Below, one piece after another: positions 1-12,097 of a stretch of 60,000 nt of DNA (within the stretch, counting starts at the first letter, position 1; each line of letters starts with the position of its first letter). Position numbers and translations under genes: made by a program. The stretch is from NCBI GenBank assembly GCA_012295275.1, contig CM022679.1:21774110-21834109 (forward strand), in the 5' to 3' direction. Below the pieces are notes generated by a model, which saw only the letters and a list, made by a program, of their open reading frames with translations, did no database searches and was not told the DNA's origin. The stretch comes from Chrysomallon squamiferum (Eukaryota; Mollusca; Gastropoda; Neomphalida; Peltospiridae).

Positions 1-527
1 TGTCCATTTTCCATAATTCCCCCTACAATAAATAAATAAATAAATAAATAAGTAAATAAATTAAAATAAATAAAAAATTTAAAAAAAAAAAAAAAACGAC
101 ACATTTCTTAAATACTACAAATTAGGCGTTTTTTAACCATGAATAATAAACACAACAGTATATTTTTCAAAAATTTCCTACGACTGTACTGAATCAAAAT
201 GTCAAGCAATGTAAATATTAACAGTATCTAACCCCACTATGAAGAATACGAGTAGCGTTCCTCGCAGAAACGTTGGACAGTGTTAATAACTATAGTAAAT
301 ATTTTTGCTAATCCACCCTAACTTGTATAATGCGAGACACGCAAAGTAAATGTAGAAGATATAGAAAATGGACAGCGGATAAACAGAAATGATTGATGTT
401 CGTGAACAGAGTAACGCACACATCAGAAATCACCGCAGGTATAAATACAAGTACCTAAAAATGTTACTTTGTATCAGCTATTTGGAATATACATCTGTTT
501 TTTAAGCAGAAAAAGTAGGGCGACAGT
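1..527. other. AT-rich intergenic sequence
   Basis: AT-rich sequence with an imperfect (AAAT)n tract at about 26-72 and an A-run at about 78-96. The rest is unique, and I see no exon signals or convincing reading frame. Confidence 0.6.
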
Positions 528-860
<333 letters not shown>

Positions 861-2332
861 TCACATTCGACGTCAACTTTGGCTTGCAAAAACAATTTAC
901 AGTGAAACTAAACGATGCAAGGGTGGTTGAGTCAGGTTTGCAGTTCACTGAAAGTAAAAATTATAACTAAAGCAGACTGAGTCAGTAGGTTTCATCTGGG
1001 AAGATCTATGCAAAGGCCTCTGAGGTTAAATTTGTTTATGTGAAATTTAATTGCTAGTTTGTCAAGAAGAAAAACGAAATCACACACACTTCAAGTTGAG
1101 ATGTCAGAATGTATAAAAACTTTTCTTTTCTTTTCTTCCATTCTCCCGTTTTTCTGTCTTTGTGTTTTACAGCGGTTGTTTTTTTTTTTTTTTTTTTTTT
1201 TTTTTTTGTTTGTTTTTCTCTCGCTCAGACTTTCTGTTTTCTTGTGGGTGGGCTTTTTGGGGGGCGGGTTCGGGTGTGGTATTTAAAAAAAAAAAATTAC
1301 TGTTCTTTCATTTTCGTTCATATTTTCTTTTCTTTTCTTTCTTTTTTCGTCATATGATGAATTTTTATTTAATAATCTGGGAGAAATAAGGATAAAAACT
1401 GACATATGTGACAAAATACGAGTTTATTATCGACAAGAAGAAGAAGAAGAAAAAGATGAAGAAGAAGAATAGTTATAAGAAAGGAACAAAAGAAAAAGAA
1501 AACAATAATAATAATAATAATAATCATCATAATCATTATCATCATCATCATCGTTAAAATTACTGAATGCAAAGACAGAAATAAGACAAAGTCTCCCAAA
1601 ATACAGATCGCACACATTCATGTCCATTAGTTCTGAAAGATGCAAAGTGCAGACTCGCCGCGTTTTATTACCTTAGCAGCTTTCGACAAAAACACGCGAC
1701 GCAATCAAACAGGCTGTGAGCGAAACGACCTTCGACCCTTCCATTTTTTTCTAATAACAATAAAACTCACCCGAGAGAGAAAAAACAACAACTACAAAAA
1801 GTCACTGTTATTCTACTGTTATTAACTGACACGATGGGTTACCACTCCATTTTGTGTTTTTTCGTTCTCACAAAACAATTATCTTTTCAAGCGTTAAAAC
1901 AGAAAAAGAAAAGGAGGTCCTCCCTTCAGTAAACAGTACTGCGAAGTCCGTTCACGTGAAACTAATATGACGTAAATGTGCGCAGGTCTGGTAATTTCAA
2001 ACGCGTCGGAAATGCAGTAACGGGAAATTCAGGCGTCGTTTGTGTTAAGCGTTGTGTAAACTTGTTCAGCGTAAATCTGTTAAACATCAGGGTTTTTTCA
2101 TAGGTGTTGTTATTATTTTTACATCTTTTTTTGCACAATCCTAGTTCATAGTTTTTATTTATTTATTTGTGTGCGTGTGGTTGGGTGAATGTGTGAGGGT
2201 ATACGTTTTTAGGTAGACGTTTTTTTTTTTATAACTGTCTTGTATCGACTATTCTATTTCATTATGTTCTTCTACTTTTGTCTCTCGACTTTTTTATTTT
2301 TGCTATCACTGTAAATTAAACAGTTTATATTT

Positions 2333-2333
<1 letters not shown>
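861..2333. other. Unique sequence with small simple repeats
   Basis: Holds a T-run at about 1180-1207, a block of AAG, AAT and CAT trinucleotides at 1435-1552, and two higher-complexity stretches (about 1640-1740 and 1920-2060). No splice-bounded reading frame was found. Confidence 0.55.
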
Positions 2334-2334
<1 letters not shown>

Positions 2335-2410
<76 letters not shown>

Positions 2411-2517
2411 GTGTTTCTCTCGCTTTCTCTCTCTCTATCTCTCTATCTCTCTCTCTCTCTTATCTCTATCTATCTCTCTCTCTCTCTCTCTTATCTCTAT
2501 CTGTCTCTGTGTTTCTC

Positions 2518-2559
<42 letters not shown>

Positions 2560-2656
2560 CTATCTCTCTCTCTGTGTCTCTCTCTCTCTCTCTGTGTCTC
2601 TCTCTATCTCTCTATCTCTCTCTCTCTCTTATCTCTATCTATCTATCTCTGTGTGT

Positions 2657-2737
<81 letters not shown>

Positions 2738-2814
2738 ATCTCTATCTCTCTCTGTGTTTCTCTCGCTTTCTCTCTCTCTATCTCTCTCTCTCTCTTATCT
2801 ATCTATCTCTCTCT

Positions 2815-2898
<84 letters not shown>
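2335..2898. repeat. Long (TC)n array
   Basis: About 564 bp of TC dinucleotides, the longest GA/TC locus in the window. It is broken by TATC, TGTG and CGCT variants repeated in similar order (GTGTTTCTCTCGCTTTCTC recurs three times, near 2411, 2509 and 2755). That recurrence suggests larger blocks were copied within the array. Confidence 0.97.
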
Positions 2899-2901
<3 letters not shown>

Positions 2902-3741
2902 GCTGTGGGTGTATATGACTATCTATGGCTTTTTTTATTCACATTTTTGTTTACATGCGGCAACCAGTGCTACCCGCTCGCATTAATCATATTCTGTCAC
3001 GTTTTCTCCGATTCCTTCACACTCCGCCAGTAACGGAAAACACAATTAAGGAAAAGAACCACCAAATCTAAACAGAAAAAACCCATAAAGAATCCCAAGA
3101 GACTGTTCAGAAATGCTGAAGTTTATTTAAAATCGGACTAATCTCCTGCATCGTCAAGATAATAAATTATGTTGATACAACTGCATAACATTAAAGACAA
3201 GAAGCACGTTTTGTGCAGTCTTGTTTAGACATTCCAAACAATTTGGGCTGAAATTTCTATGACTTGTTTATTATCGGTTAAAAAAAATCTGAAATGACCA
3301 AGCAGTTTTGGAGCAAGGTTTATCTGTTTGTTTATATTGTCACCGCAATACGTATTTATCTGTTAGAGGTTTTTTGTTAAGTTTCTTTCTCCTTCTAGGG
3401 TTTGGAGAATTCATATTTGTTTCTCGACACATCAACACATTTTTAATTTTAACGAGTATTATGTCAATTGCTTTGGGTTGAACGACACCTGTGAAGAGCT
3501 TTCAATTTCGTTTCTGTCATCAGTTACATGATATCAAATATTTCGTATCTATATGACGTAAAAACAGTTGTAGTTAATCAGAAGAAACCTGTTGAATTTC
3601 TCCAGTTGCGGCAATGTTGTTGTTAATTTACAAATATTATAAAATAGAAAACTAAGAATCTTAATATAAAGAGTAAAGTCCGTGTCGCTGTTTTTTTATT
3701 ATTATTATAGTTTTCTTTATTCTTTTACGTTTTACTTTTTT

Positions 3742-3804
<63 letters not shown>

Positions 3805-4249
3805 TGTCTTCAGCTGTACAGCACTTGTCGAAATTAAAGATAATTCAAGTATTTTCTCTCAAGGATTAATCCTGTCATCCATTTTGTTTAAGAACATAAA
3901 TACTCTGTTGCTCCCTTGGCTTCAAGGAATCTTTTATTTAAATTTTCTCTCAGATGTAAAAAGACGTTTCTTCGCCTTTTTAAAGCCGAAGGAAATTGGT
4001 TAATAGACATTCTTTATAATTATTTACTTTTTAGTTGCTAGTTAGATTGGAAAACAAGATAACTGAATTAACTGTTAAGAACTGATACTAAGACAAGTCT
4101 GTTCTTGGTTGACGAAATCTTCATTGTTAATTTACACATATTATTCCAGTTTTATTACTAATACCGTAAATGTTTAGTAAATTGTATTTGCACTAGGCAA
4201 TGTAATATAACATAATATAGTACAAAACATACACGATTTTATATATGCT
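2899..4249. other. AT-rich unique sequence with (TTTA)n
   Basis: Unique AT-rich sequence with one imperfect TTTA array at about 3737-3803. No coding or RNA-gene signal seen. Confidence 0.55.
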
Positions 4250-4310
<61 letters not shown>

Positions 4311-4325
4311 ATACCCACACACATA
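4250..4325. repeat. (TA)n(CA)n microsatellite
   Basis: A short TA tract runs directly into about 45 bp of pure CA, then interrupted CA. This is a typical compound dinucleotide locus. Confidence 0.95.
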
Positions 4326-5979
4326 TAAGTATGTATGTATAAAAGATCAAACAAATCGTCTTTCAAGTTTCGCTTTCAATTTATCTATTATACAAGATTT
4401 ATACAGCGCATAAAAATTCATAACTTTAAAGGGCCATAAACGTAATTTCTTTGACGTTAAAACACGAAGCCTTCAGCGCATCTTTTTGATTTAGGATTAC
4501 CGTAAAGATTCGAAATAAAGCGACCCTGTGAAGAGGATATTTTTCTTGATTACTGCTGCATATAAAATTTCTCTTCTCCACTTTTATTTGGGATTCTCAA
4601 AAGACATGTACACGATGTTATCAACCTGCAACAAGCAGATGAATATATTTTTTTTTTATTAAAGACATTATTTCACCTCTGCAGTTTTGGGGTTTTTTTT
4701 TGTTATCAGCGACGTAATAGTAGCGATCTGATGCTGCTGATGTCTGCGATGTTGTCGTTGTAGCTGATGTCTGCGCGGTAGTCGTGTTAAATTTACAGAT
4801 AATTTATCAGCGGTAAAAGAGATCTGAGGATTTGAAACGAAAATAGAAACAGGAAAAATTGCTGAGTAAAATGGAATATAAAAATTTCTGTTGGTAAATT
4901 TTCTTCTTTTTCCATGATTGTGTCCGACTGCCTGCCTGTTTGTATCTGTCTGTCTGTCTGTTTATCTGTCTCTGTGTCCTCTTTTCTTCTATTCTTCTGG
5001 CTTTAGAGATGATAATTATGATACTGATGATGTTAATGATAATTACGATGGTGGTGATGATGATGATGACGATGATGTTGGTAGTGATGACGAGGAATAA
5101 AGAAGAGATAACGACAGTTATCAACAGTGTAGAAATGAGGTTCAGTTATTTTAATAATTGTATCATAAGTATATCCATGTTTGAAGTGAAAACGTTAATA
5201 TTTAAAAGATTTTTAATTTAAAAAAAAAAAAAATGTTCTCTAGCATCCTAAATAATGTTGTCAGTCTCCTCCGAGTTTTAATAAAAAGAAAAACTAATAA
5301 GGAATTTATTTAAAACTGAATGAATGAATCAGTGTGTGAATCAATACATCATTGTAGTTTTGAGTTCTGAATGAACAAAACGGCGCTACAATCAATGAGT
5401 GATCGAATAGGTCGGAGTTTTCAGTAATTCAAGAACACATTTAAAGCTGAATGGTTTGGCGTATATTTCATTATATAATTGAGTATACTGACTGTAGTAA
5501 GTCCAGTACTCAACTTCTTTCTTTGTCAACGATGTTTGATTTACCTCTCTGTGCTTGACATATATTGAATCCCTTACACAATATATCAAACCATTTCAGT
5601 TTTCAGTTTTCTAATCACTAAGTTTCAAACTTTTAGAATATATAGATCAGTCTTAATTTGGGACATTATCGTGATTTCACTGTCATCTTGTGAAAAAAGG
5701 GCATTTAAAAACAAGGACAGAAAGAAAAAAAATCAAAATAACACAAAACCAACACCAGGAAAAGGTAGCAACCACCATCTTCAAGCCAAATCGTGAAAGA
5801 TCATTTTTTCATTCAAGCAGATGGATAGATATTAGCTTTCATTCGTGTGACTTTTGAGCTTTTGAATAAATATCAATGGGAACGTAGGCTGGGTTTGATT
5901 TTGACCGAAGTAATCACTGAGTGAAAGTAAGGATGACTTGCTTACTGGAACGCAACACAAAACACGGCAATAAAAACTT
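4326..5979. other. Unique sequence with GAT-rich patch
   Basis: Mostly unique AT-rich DNA. 5004-5098 is a GAT/GAC trinucleotide-rich patch, read as poly-Asp in one frame. A 65-codon minus-strand frame at 5589-5392 has mixed composition, but no acceptor, donor or Kozak context supports it. Confidence 0.45.
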
Positions 5980-6112
5980 AACCTGAGGCGCAGTGGGTCA
6001 GTGGATCTGTTCGCCTCGGTGATTAAACTCGTTCATTGCGACTGCAGACACTGCCCCAGGAGAGGTGTCTTATTTGTCAGGATTCCGAGTCTTGCTTTGT
6101 AAGGATTGATTT
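5980..6112 (+). mobile_element. tRNA-derived SINE fragment (clear A box)
   Basis: GGCGCAGTGGGTCAG at about 5987-6001 is a strong match to the RNA polymerase III A box of tRNA genes, followed by GCCTCGGTGATTAA as in SINE heads. The expected B box is decayed to GGATTCCGAG near 6079, too far away for an intact tRNA gene. I read it as an old tRNA-derived SINE. It differs from the SINE family at 37.4 and 58.2 kb. Confidence 0.5.
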
Positions 6113-6515
6113 AATTAACCGTCTGCCACTTTACATTGTGTGTGTATATTAGAATAAGAGATTATTGCACGTATCAAGGTTTTAGTACAGTGAGGAAGAT
6201 GGTCCTGTTTTTGGATTATGGTAAATATTACTGTTACTGCTGCAACATCCAGGAATGTTAACAGTTATTACTATTTCTTACGGCGATAGTAATAGTTGTA
6301 ACAATAGAAAAAAAAAACAATTGATGAAATAATTATATATTATGAAAAGTACAATAACAAGTATTTTGCTGGAAATTTCATTTGCATCAACCGTCATTAA
6401 AAAAATAAACAAAACAACAACAACAGCAACCACACTAGTAATAGTAATAGTAGTAGTAGTAGTAGCAGTGGTAAATTAATAAATGACATAACTAGTGTAT
6501 AAATGTAATGAATCT

Positions 6516-6517
<2 letters not shown>
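6113..6517. other. Unique AT-rich sequence
   Basis: AT-rich sequence with a small AGT trinucleotide cluster near 6435-6470. Nothing else seen. Confidence 0.55.
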
Positions 6518-6576
<59 letters not shown>

Positions 6577-6606
6577 TGTGTGTGTGTGTGTGTGTGGTGT
6601 GTGTCA
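6518..6606. repeat. (GA)n(GT)n microsatellite
   Basis: 57 bp of pure GA (6518-6574) passes directly into about 30 bp of GT. Confidence 0.96.
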
Positions 6607-7203
6607 AGGTAGGACTGTTTATCTAAATAAACATTCCATTAGTTAATATCACCTTTATCCCTGCACCAAAATCTATAACAAATTTGGTGCGTTATGACGT
6701 TAACAATTACGTCTGACAAAACCTTTATTTGAAATATGGTTGCGACGAAATATGATTCTTTCTCTTTTTTCTTGTGACGCAACAGTACAAGCTGGTACAC
6801 GTCACCAACACTTTCAAACTGTCTTTCCTTTCTTATTTATCAGTCTACTCCCTCTATATCAATTCAGTGTGACAGACTTTACTTGCCAGTAACAACTGTT
6901 GTGGTTTCACTGAACAGAACACTCTGTCATCCCCTCTATAAAATATTAAACATCGTGTCCATACCTGACTGCTAAAATTAATTTAAAAGACAACAACAGA
7001 AGAGAATCAAACGATTTATTTTCTTACAAAAAGAAATATCTATAAACTAAACAAGTTCGTATATGCATTATCAAGTTCTCGTACAAGAAAATGTACATCT
7101 TTCTTACATGTTTGAACTGGAAATTAATCCGATAATAAATACAGAGACATGACATTACTTCCATTTTACGAAAGAAAAAGAGAAAATTAGATGACTTCAA
7201 TTA
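6607..7203. other. Unique sequence
   Basis: Moderate-complexity AT-rich sequence. No exon, element or motif cluster could be supported. Confidence 0.5.
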
Positions 7204-7212
7204 AAGAAGAAG

Positions 7213-7244
<32 letters not shown>

Positions 7245-7260
7245 GAAGAAGAAGAAGAAA
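7204..7260. repeat. (AAG)n microsatellite
   Basis: 57 bp of AAG with a single substitution, purine-only on the plus strand. Confidence 0.95.
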
Positions 7261-7754
7261 AGACAAAAACAAAAACAAACAATTGTTGAATATGAGAAAA
7301 CGATGACACAGACAGACACATACAGATCTTCTTTTGGATTTCAACGTGATATGGGTAAAAATAATTTAAATATTATCAGTTGAACTACAAATATCTTTAA
7401 TATCATCTAACAAGTATTATACCAACACATGACAGCATATCACTTACGTAATTAATTATCTTTTTTCTGATTCTTTTTTCAAAAAAAAAAAAAAAAAAAC
7501 ATGTAATGATAGTCTTCTGATACGAAACCTAGAATTATCAGCCGCAAATAAAATGAATTATTTATCGATGGTTTTTGTCCGTTTTCTTTTCCTATTTTTT
7601 TCTTTAAAAAAACTTTTTTTTTTTTTTTTTTTTTTTTAGGTTTCAAATCCCATCCAGCCTCTGACAATGAATTATTTGTAACAGGAAACGAAAGAAAAAA
7701 ACCGAAAAAAAACCCCAAATAAATTAAATGAAATAGATTCTTATGCAAACATCA

Positions 7755-7802
<48 letters not shown>

Positions 7803-8514
7803 ACAGCAATAAATATACACTGAACTGATAAGAATCATATTCCGGTTATAAATTAAGATTTTTTTTTTTTTTTTTTTTTTATAATTCTCATAAATTTTCT
7901 AATTTTGCATAATCGCTTATTTTTCAAATTCCTTAATCTTGTAAGTAATAAAATAAAGAGTATTTGATACAGGAAACATTAATCTCTTGATATATCATTA
8001 CGTTGTATATATATATATATATAAAATAACATGAACATTAATCTGTTTAATACAACAAACAAGTATATATATACATACACAGGTTAGGTGGTATTTCGTA
8101 AAACAGACGTAAATATTTATTAGTTTATAAGATAACTTGTTATTCATTATTCTAATTATTCATTTTAACTGAGATTTTCCTGGTGCTGTTAAATAACGCT
8201 TTGTTGTTATTATTTTCTTACTTGATGGAAATATTTTTTTATTATTTGTTCCAAATTCTAACAGTCCGTCAACACATTAGTTCGCATTGGTCATGCAAGA
8301 GAAGAAAATCTTTATCATAGCACTTATTTAGAATGGCAGGTTTTATTTACCTGTGAGTTAGAGTCGAACTCCGATTCTTGTTCTTTATAGAAAACTAATC
8401 TTAACTATTTCAAGAGATGTTATTCAGAACAATGAGAAGATTATGTATTACATCTATAAGATGTTACGATGGTCAACAGATGAAAAAAAAAAAAAAAACT
8501 GTTATTGTTTCTAT
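7261..8514. other. Homopolymer-rich AT sequence
   Basis: Carries A or T runs at about 7480-7499, 7615-7637, 7756-7800 and 7860-7880, and a short TA tract near 8009-8024. A motif near 8360-8376 reads as GGAGTTCGACTC on the minus strand and loosely resembles a tRNA B box. It is too weak to call. Confidence 0.5.
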
Positions 8515-8845
8515 GACAACTGATGTCACACACGTCATCATTTCATTCTGACAGTAACTACTTGTGGCCTAGATGGGTTTCTTTTCAAATGTAGTTCTTA
8601 TTACGTAAGTCATACGTCACTACCAACATTCAATTTAACAAGAACACTAACTGATGAATTTCTTGATGTATATCGTTGTGGATAAATAATTATAACCAGG
8701 AACACTAGCATATCAAGTCTTGGTTTACTAAAAAGATAATTATTAGTAATCAAGATCCGTGATGACGTCATTTGAGGTGAAAAAAAGTTATTGTCAGGAA
8801 CAATGGAAACCATGACGTAATTGTGAAAACCGTGACGTAATAATC
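8515..8845. promoter_or_regulatory. Cluster of CRE/ATF-like sites
   Basis: Within 330 bp there is a perfect CRE palindrome TGACGTCA (near 8763) and several TGACG/CGTCA half sites (near 8533, 8614, 8814 and 8833). CREB/ATF bZIP factors bind such sites. The cluster lies about 350 bp downstream of the stop codon of the minus-strand gene. Function is inferred from motif density only. Confidence 0.35.
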
Positions 8846-9176
8846 TAATCCACTGTAGATGAGATTTTCGAGCTGAGTACTTGTGTGTTAAAACTCGATC
8901 TACGCGGGCTGGTCACCTTTTTCCTCGCTATCAAATGAAAACTGAAGTGATAATTTACACCCACACACTCACGTGCATGCTGCTGTTCGTTTTGATGTAT
9001 GTACAGAATAATCAGGACACACTTTTGCACATGCGCATTCCGTGTCCGGGTCAAAGTGGTTTCTTTTTTAAGTTTTTAATTCAGTATTTTGCACAGCCTT
9101 GTTTTGACGAGAAGAGACATTACAATACTGTTGACAAAAAAAAAAAGAGTAGAAGTTGTCCAGTGTGACGATACCA
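8846..9176 (-). other. Possible 3' UTR of the minus-strand gene
   Basis: This lies just after the stop codon at 9179-9177 of the minus-strand terminal exon. I found no canonical minus-strand AATAAA between here and about 8500, so the polyadenylation site is unknown. No other feature seen. Confidence 0.3.
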
Positions 9177-9396
9177 TTATCCCACACTGCCGAGCTGTTT
9201 GAGTGGGTACAGGCTGGGCACGAACCGCTCGTGCAGGAAGCTGTGTAACGCGGCCTGCGATTGGTGGATTCTCTCCAGAGAACGTGCGATTCTCGTTTTC
9301 AGGACAGTGACGACGGCAGTCTGTTGTTGCTTGGAGAGTTCTTCCATACTTCGTGATCTCATCATTCTCTCCATTCCTTGAAGATTTTTCAAATTT
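9177..9396 (-). CDS. Terminal coding exon, unrecognised basic helical protein
   Basis: On the minus strand a pyrimidine tract (TTTTCTTCTTTTTCTTCAG) ends at an AG acceptor at 9398-9397. The exon starts with one base that completes a split codon. It then reads 72 codons to TAA at 9179-9177. The residues are mixed and gene-like, unlike nearby repeat translations: NLKNLQGMERMMRSRSMEEL opens the exon and a C-terminal part contains HERFVPSLYPLKQLGSVG. The middle (about residues 18-60 of the exon) is Arg/Lys/Gln/Leu-rich and should form amphipathic helix. No signal peptide, zinc ligands or catalytic motif is visible, and I do not recognise the family. The phase fits the exon ending at 11433 exactly, which is the main reason to believe both. 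Confidence 0.6.
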
Positions 9397-11432
9397 CTGA
9401 AGAAAAAGAAGAAAATAATAATTTTTGGTTACGTTTAAAGGCAGACAGATAGAAATAGATACGAACACTAACAAAGGAAGAGAGAGACACAGACTGACAG
9501 ACAAATAAACAAATTCTACAGTATCTAATAACGATGCCAGCCAGTATCAGAAGAAAAACACAATATCCAGTCATGCTGATAAGGAAATCTAAACAGTAGT
9601 TTTTTTTAACACAGAAATGAAAACATACTTTCTCATCGTTTCAAAATATGTTGTTTTTTTTTATATATATTTCAAACTGTTTTCTTTCTCAAAACATGTG
9701 TATATTTCAAAGTATATGCTATGTTAAAAACAACTTTTTAAAAAGATTAAATCAATTGAAAATACATTTGTGGTGAAAGACGTACATGGATAAGTTTATT
9801 AAAGAAAGAAATATACGTCAACTGCCATCATAGATGATGATGATGTATTATAGCACTAGACCTCAGAACCATTAGGCATAAAACAAATGTCATTTTAATC
9901 TGTAACTGAGTCATTCTTTAGCAAGATTCTATTTATTTTCATTCATAATATCACATGTTAACCTTTATATTATCAAAAAATACATATTTATCACAACAAA
10001 GTAATCTATATTTTGGAGATTTGCTTCTTAAAAAAAAAAAAAAAAAAAAAAAAAACGCGATAACGTAATACTATTATTTTCAAAAAACATCTGTCATCAA
10101 CAGGAATAAAAAATATTAAATGGCGCAGAAAATTAAATATTATCAATGCAAAATCTTACACTGCGTGGAAAATTATTATCATAGCAAAAATCGTAAATTT
10201 GGTGGAAAAGATAACATCGCTGATTAATAAAAAAATATAAAATATATATCTAGGTCTTGAAGAAATATTCATTAAAATTTCAATATAATCCTCTCCTGTT
10301 TGTCAGTTTGTCTGTCAGTAACGCTAGTAAAGGCTTCAGTCTTAAAAAAATCGACAAGCGAGAAACAAAACGTCTCACGTCAAACAACATACTGCTGGCT
10401 CTTGAAGACGCGATAAAGGCCCATTACTACGTTTAATATCTTTTGATTATCTCCCCTGCGTCACGCCTAATCAGCCCACGTTGATAAAATTATCAGCCCA
10501 ACATCGCTGGAAGCTATCGAGACGTAACGGTCTCTGATTAGAGCTCGGAGTGATTGGCCTTGAAAGGAAATTTAAACTTGTTTGGCAGAGACAGGGTTTT
10601 CTTTTTATCGTTGGTAAATTAATCAAGAAGGGCCAGCGAACCCTGCTTTCTAATCGAATTAATACGTATTTTATGTTTTTAACCGTCAAAGAAGATGAAA
10701 GTTCTTGTGCAGTGTAATGGGATGGAGGTTGGTTTTTTTTTTTTTTTTTTTCGATAAAGTCGCGATTATTCGTTATCTAACGGTTCGTTTATTCTGTTAT
10801 TTCTTAAAACTGTAAAGTAGAATTTTCCCGTTTATGACTGGAAAGAGAGATAAAAATTTGGGCGTGCGAATATGATTTAATTATATTATATTATTTTATT
10901 TTATTTTATTTTATTTTATCGTAATTCTAAACTAATAATTACTTAAAATGAAAGATAAATGAAGTCTGGAAGAAAATAAAAAACCGACACCGATGGCACT
11001 ACACATAAAAATGAAGAGATTGAAGATAAACTAATTTTAAAAAAAAAGAAAGAAAAAAAAAAAAAAAAAGATTTTGCTCATTTGAAAATTAATATTTATC
11101 TATTGACTTGGGAAGATACAGTTTAGATAAATTTATATGCTTCCGCATTGGTTACATTTGTTCCATGACGCTAACCTTTACTAACAATGAAGTATGAAAA
11201 TAACGTAATTATGGTACACTGTGTCTGGCGTGACTTTATTCCACACAGATAATACAGAAACGCTGTTCCTCAGTTTTATATTTAGCCATTTGTACGTACC
11301 ATCAAAGATAAGCATGCACTAACTGATGCAACGAGTTTTTAATACAGCTCATTTTAACCTTCGTGTTACTTGTATTTCATCAGGAAAGAGCAAGGGGAAA
11401 CCACTGACATGAGAAAAGTGAATTTTACGAAC
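9397..11432 (-). other. Intron between the two minus-strand coding exons
   Basis: Inferred 2,036-bp intron with GT at 11432-11431 and AG at 9398-9397. It holds an A-run at 10030-10055, a T-run at 10733-10751, a TTTTA tract at 10890-10918, an A-run near 11053-11069, and a high-complexity regulatory-looking block at 10400-10690 described separately. Confidence 0.5.
10400..10690. promoter_or_regulatory. Candidate intronic conserved non-coding element (GATA/homeodomain motifs)
   Basis: About 290 bp of balanced, CpG-retaining sequence inside a low-complexity intron. At 10482-10495 two GATA sites face each other (TGATAAAATTATCA). Further GATA cores lie near 10409 and 10446, and GGGCTGATTA-type words occur twice on the minus strand. 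The open frame on the minus strand (10689-10471) has no splice or start support. Conservation is a prediction, not seen here. Confidence 0.4.
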
Positions 11433-11545
11433 CTGTTTAAGGAGTCAGATTTTCTGACATAGTTTTCACTGCCGCTCTTGTCCTGGGAGCTTTCGTCTGA
11501 TTGTGGCCACCACATGATGTATCTGAGGTAATAACTCGCGAAGTT
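11433..11545 (-). CDS. Internal coding exon, unrecognised protein
   Basis: On the minus strand TTATTTCAG (AG at 11547-11546) precedes 113 bp, followed by the donor GTTCGT at 11432. One frame is open throughout: 37 codons beginning NFASYYLRYIMWWPQSDESS and ending RKSDSLN, plus two bases (AG). These two bases with the first base of the 9396 exon make AGA (Arg), and the frame then continues to the terminal stop. The other two frames contain stops. The N-terminal part is aromatic-rich, followed by a Ser/Asp/Glu/Lys-rich linker. The donor is weak at positions +3 to +4. The sequence directly upstream is an AAT/ATT microsatellite, so the acceptor's pyrimidine tract is made of ATT repeats. The family is not recognised. 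Confidence 0.6.
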
Positions 11546-11549
11546 CTGA

Positions 11550-11625
<76 letters not shown>

Positions 11626-11665
11626 GCATAGTAATAATAAATAGATAAATAAATAAATAAATAAA
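11550..11665. repeat. (AAT)n and (AAAT)n microsatellites abutting a splice acceptor
   Basis: 75 bp of pure AAT (11550-11624), then AAAT (about 11640-11665). On the minus strand it reads (ATT)n and ends about three bases before the acceptor AG of the 11545 exon. Confidence 0.96.
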
Positions 11666-12097
11666 ATAAAATAATAATTAACTCATCAAAAATCGACGAA
11701 AATAATAAAACCACAACAGCTGCAGTCATAATCAAAATATTAAAAAAAAAAAAAAATAATAAAAATAATAAAACAATATTATCAGTAGCAGTAGCTGCAG
11801 TAGCAACAGAAGCAGCAACAACAACGATAAAGAGACAACTCTGATTAAGCTTAGCCCTAATTATTTCTGTTACGGCAACAATAAATGTTTAAAGATATTT
11901 TATCACATTTTAATACGAACGATTAGTAGCATTACTTGGTTTTTCATAAACAGGAGATGGAAGAGTCTATTCCACAGGAAACGTATCATTTAGCAGCAGT
12001 ATATGTTTTACAGACACACATACACACACACACAGACACATATAAACATGCGCACGAGCTTGCGCGTGCTCCAACACACATACAACAAGTAGCCAGC
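11666..12097. other. Trinucleotide-rich AT sequence
   Basis: Scattered AAT, GCA and CAA trinucleotides, an A-run near 11743, and a short interrupted CA tract at 12013-12048. No gene signal. Confidence 0.5.

Noticed and set aside
5392-5589. 65-codon minus-strand frame of mixed composition
   Set aside because: Looks peptide-like, but has no acceptor, donor, start context or family similarity that I can see.
8355-8380. tRNA T-arm-like sequence on the minus strand
   Set aside because: Stem pairing is poor and no A box or acceptor stem can be found. Not a tRNA gene.
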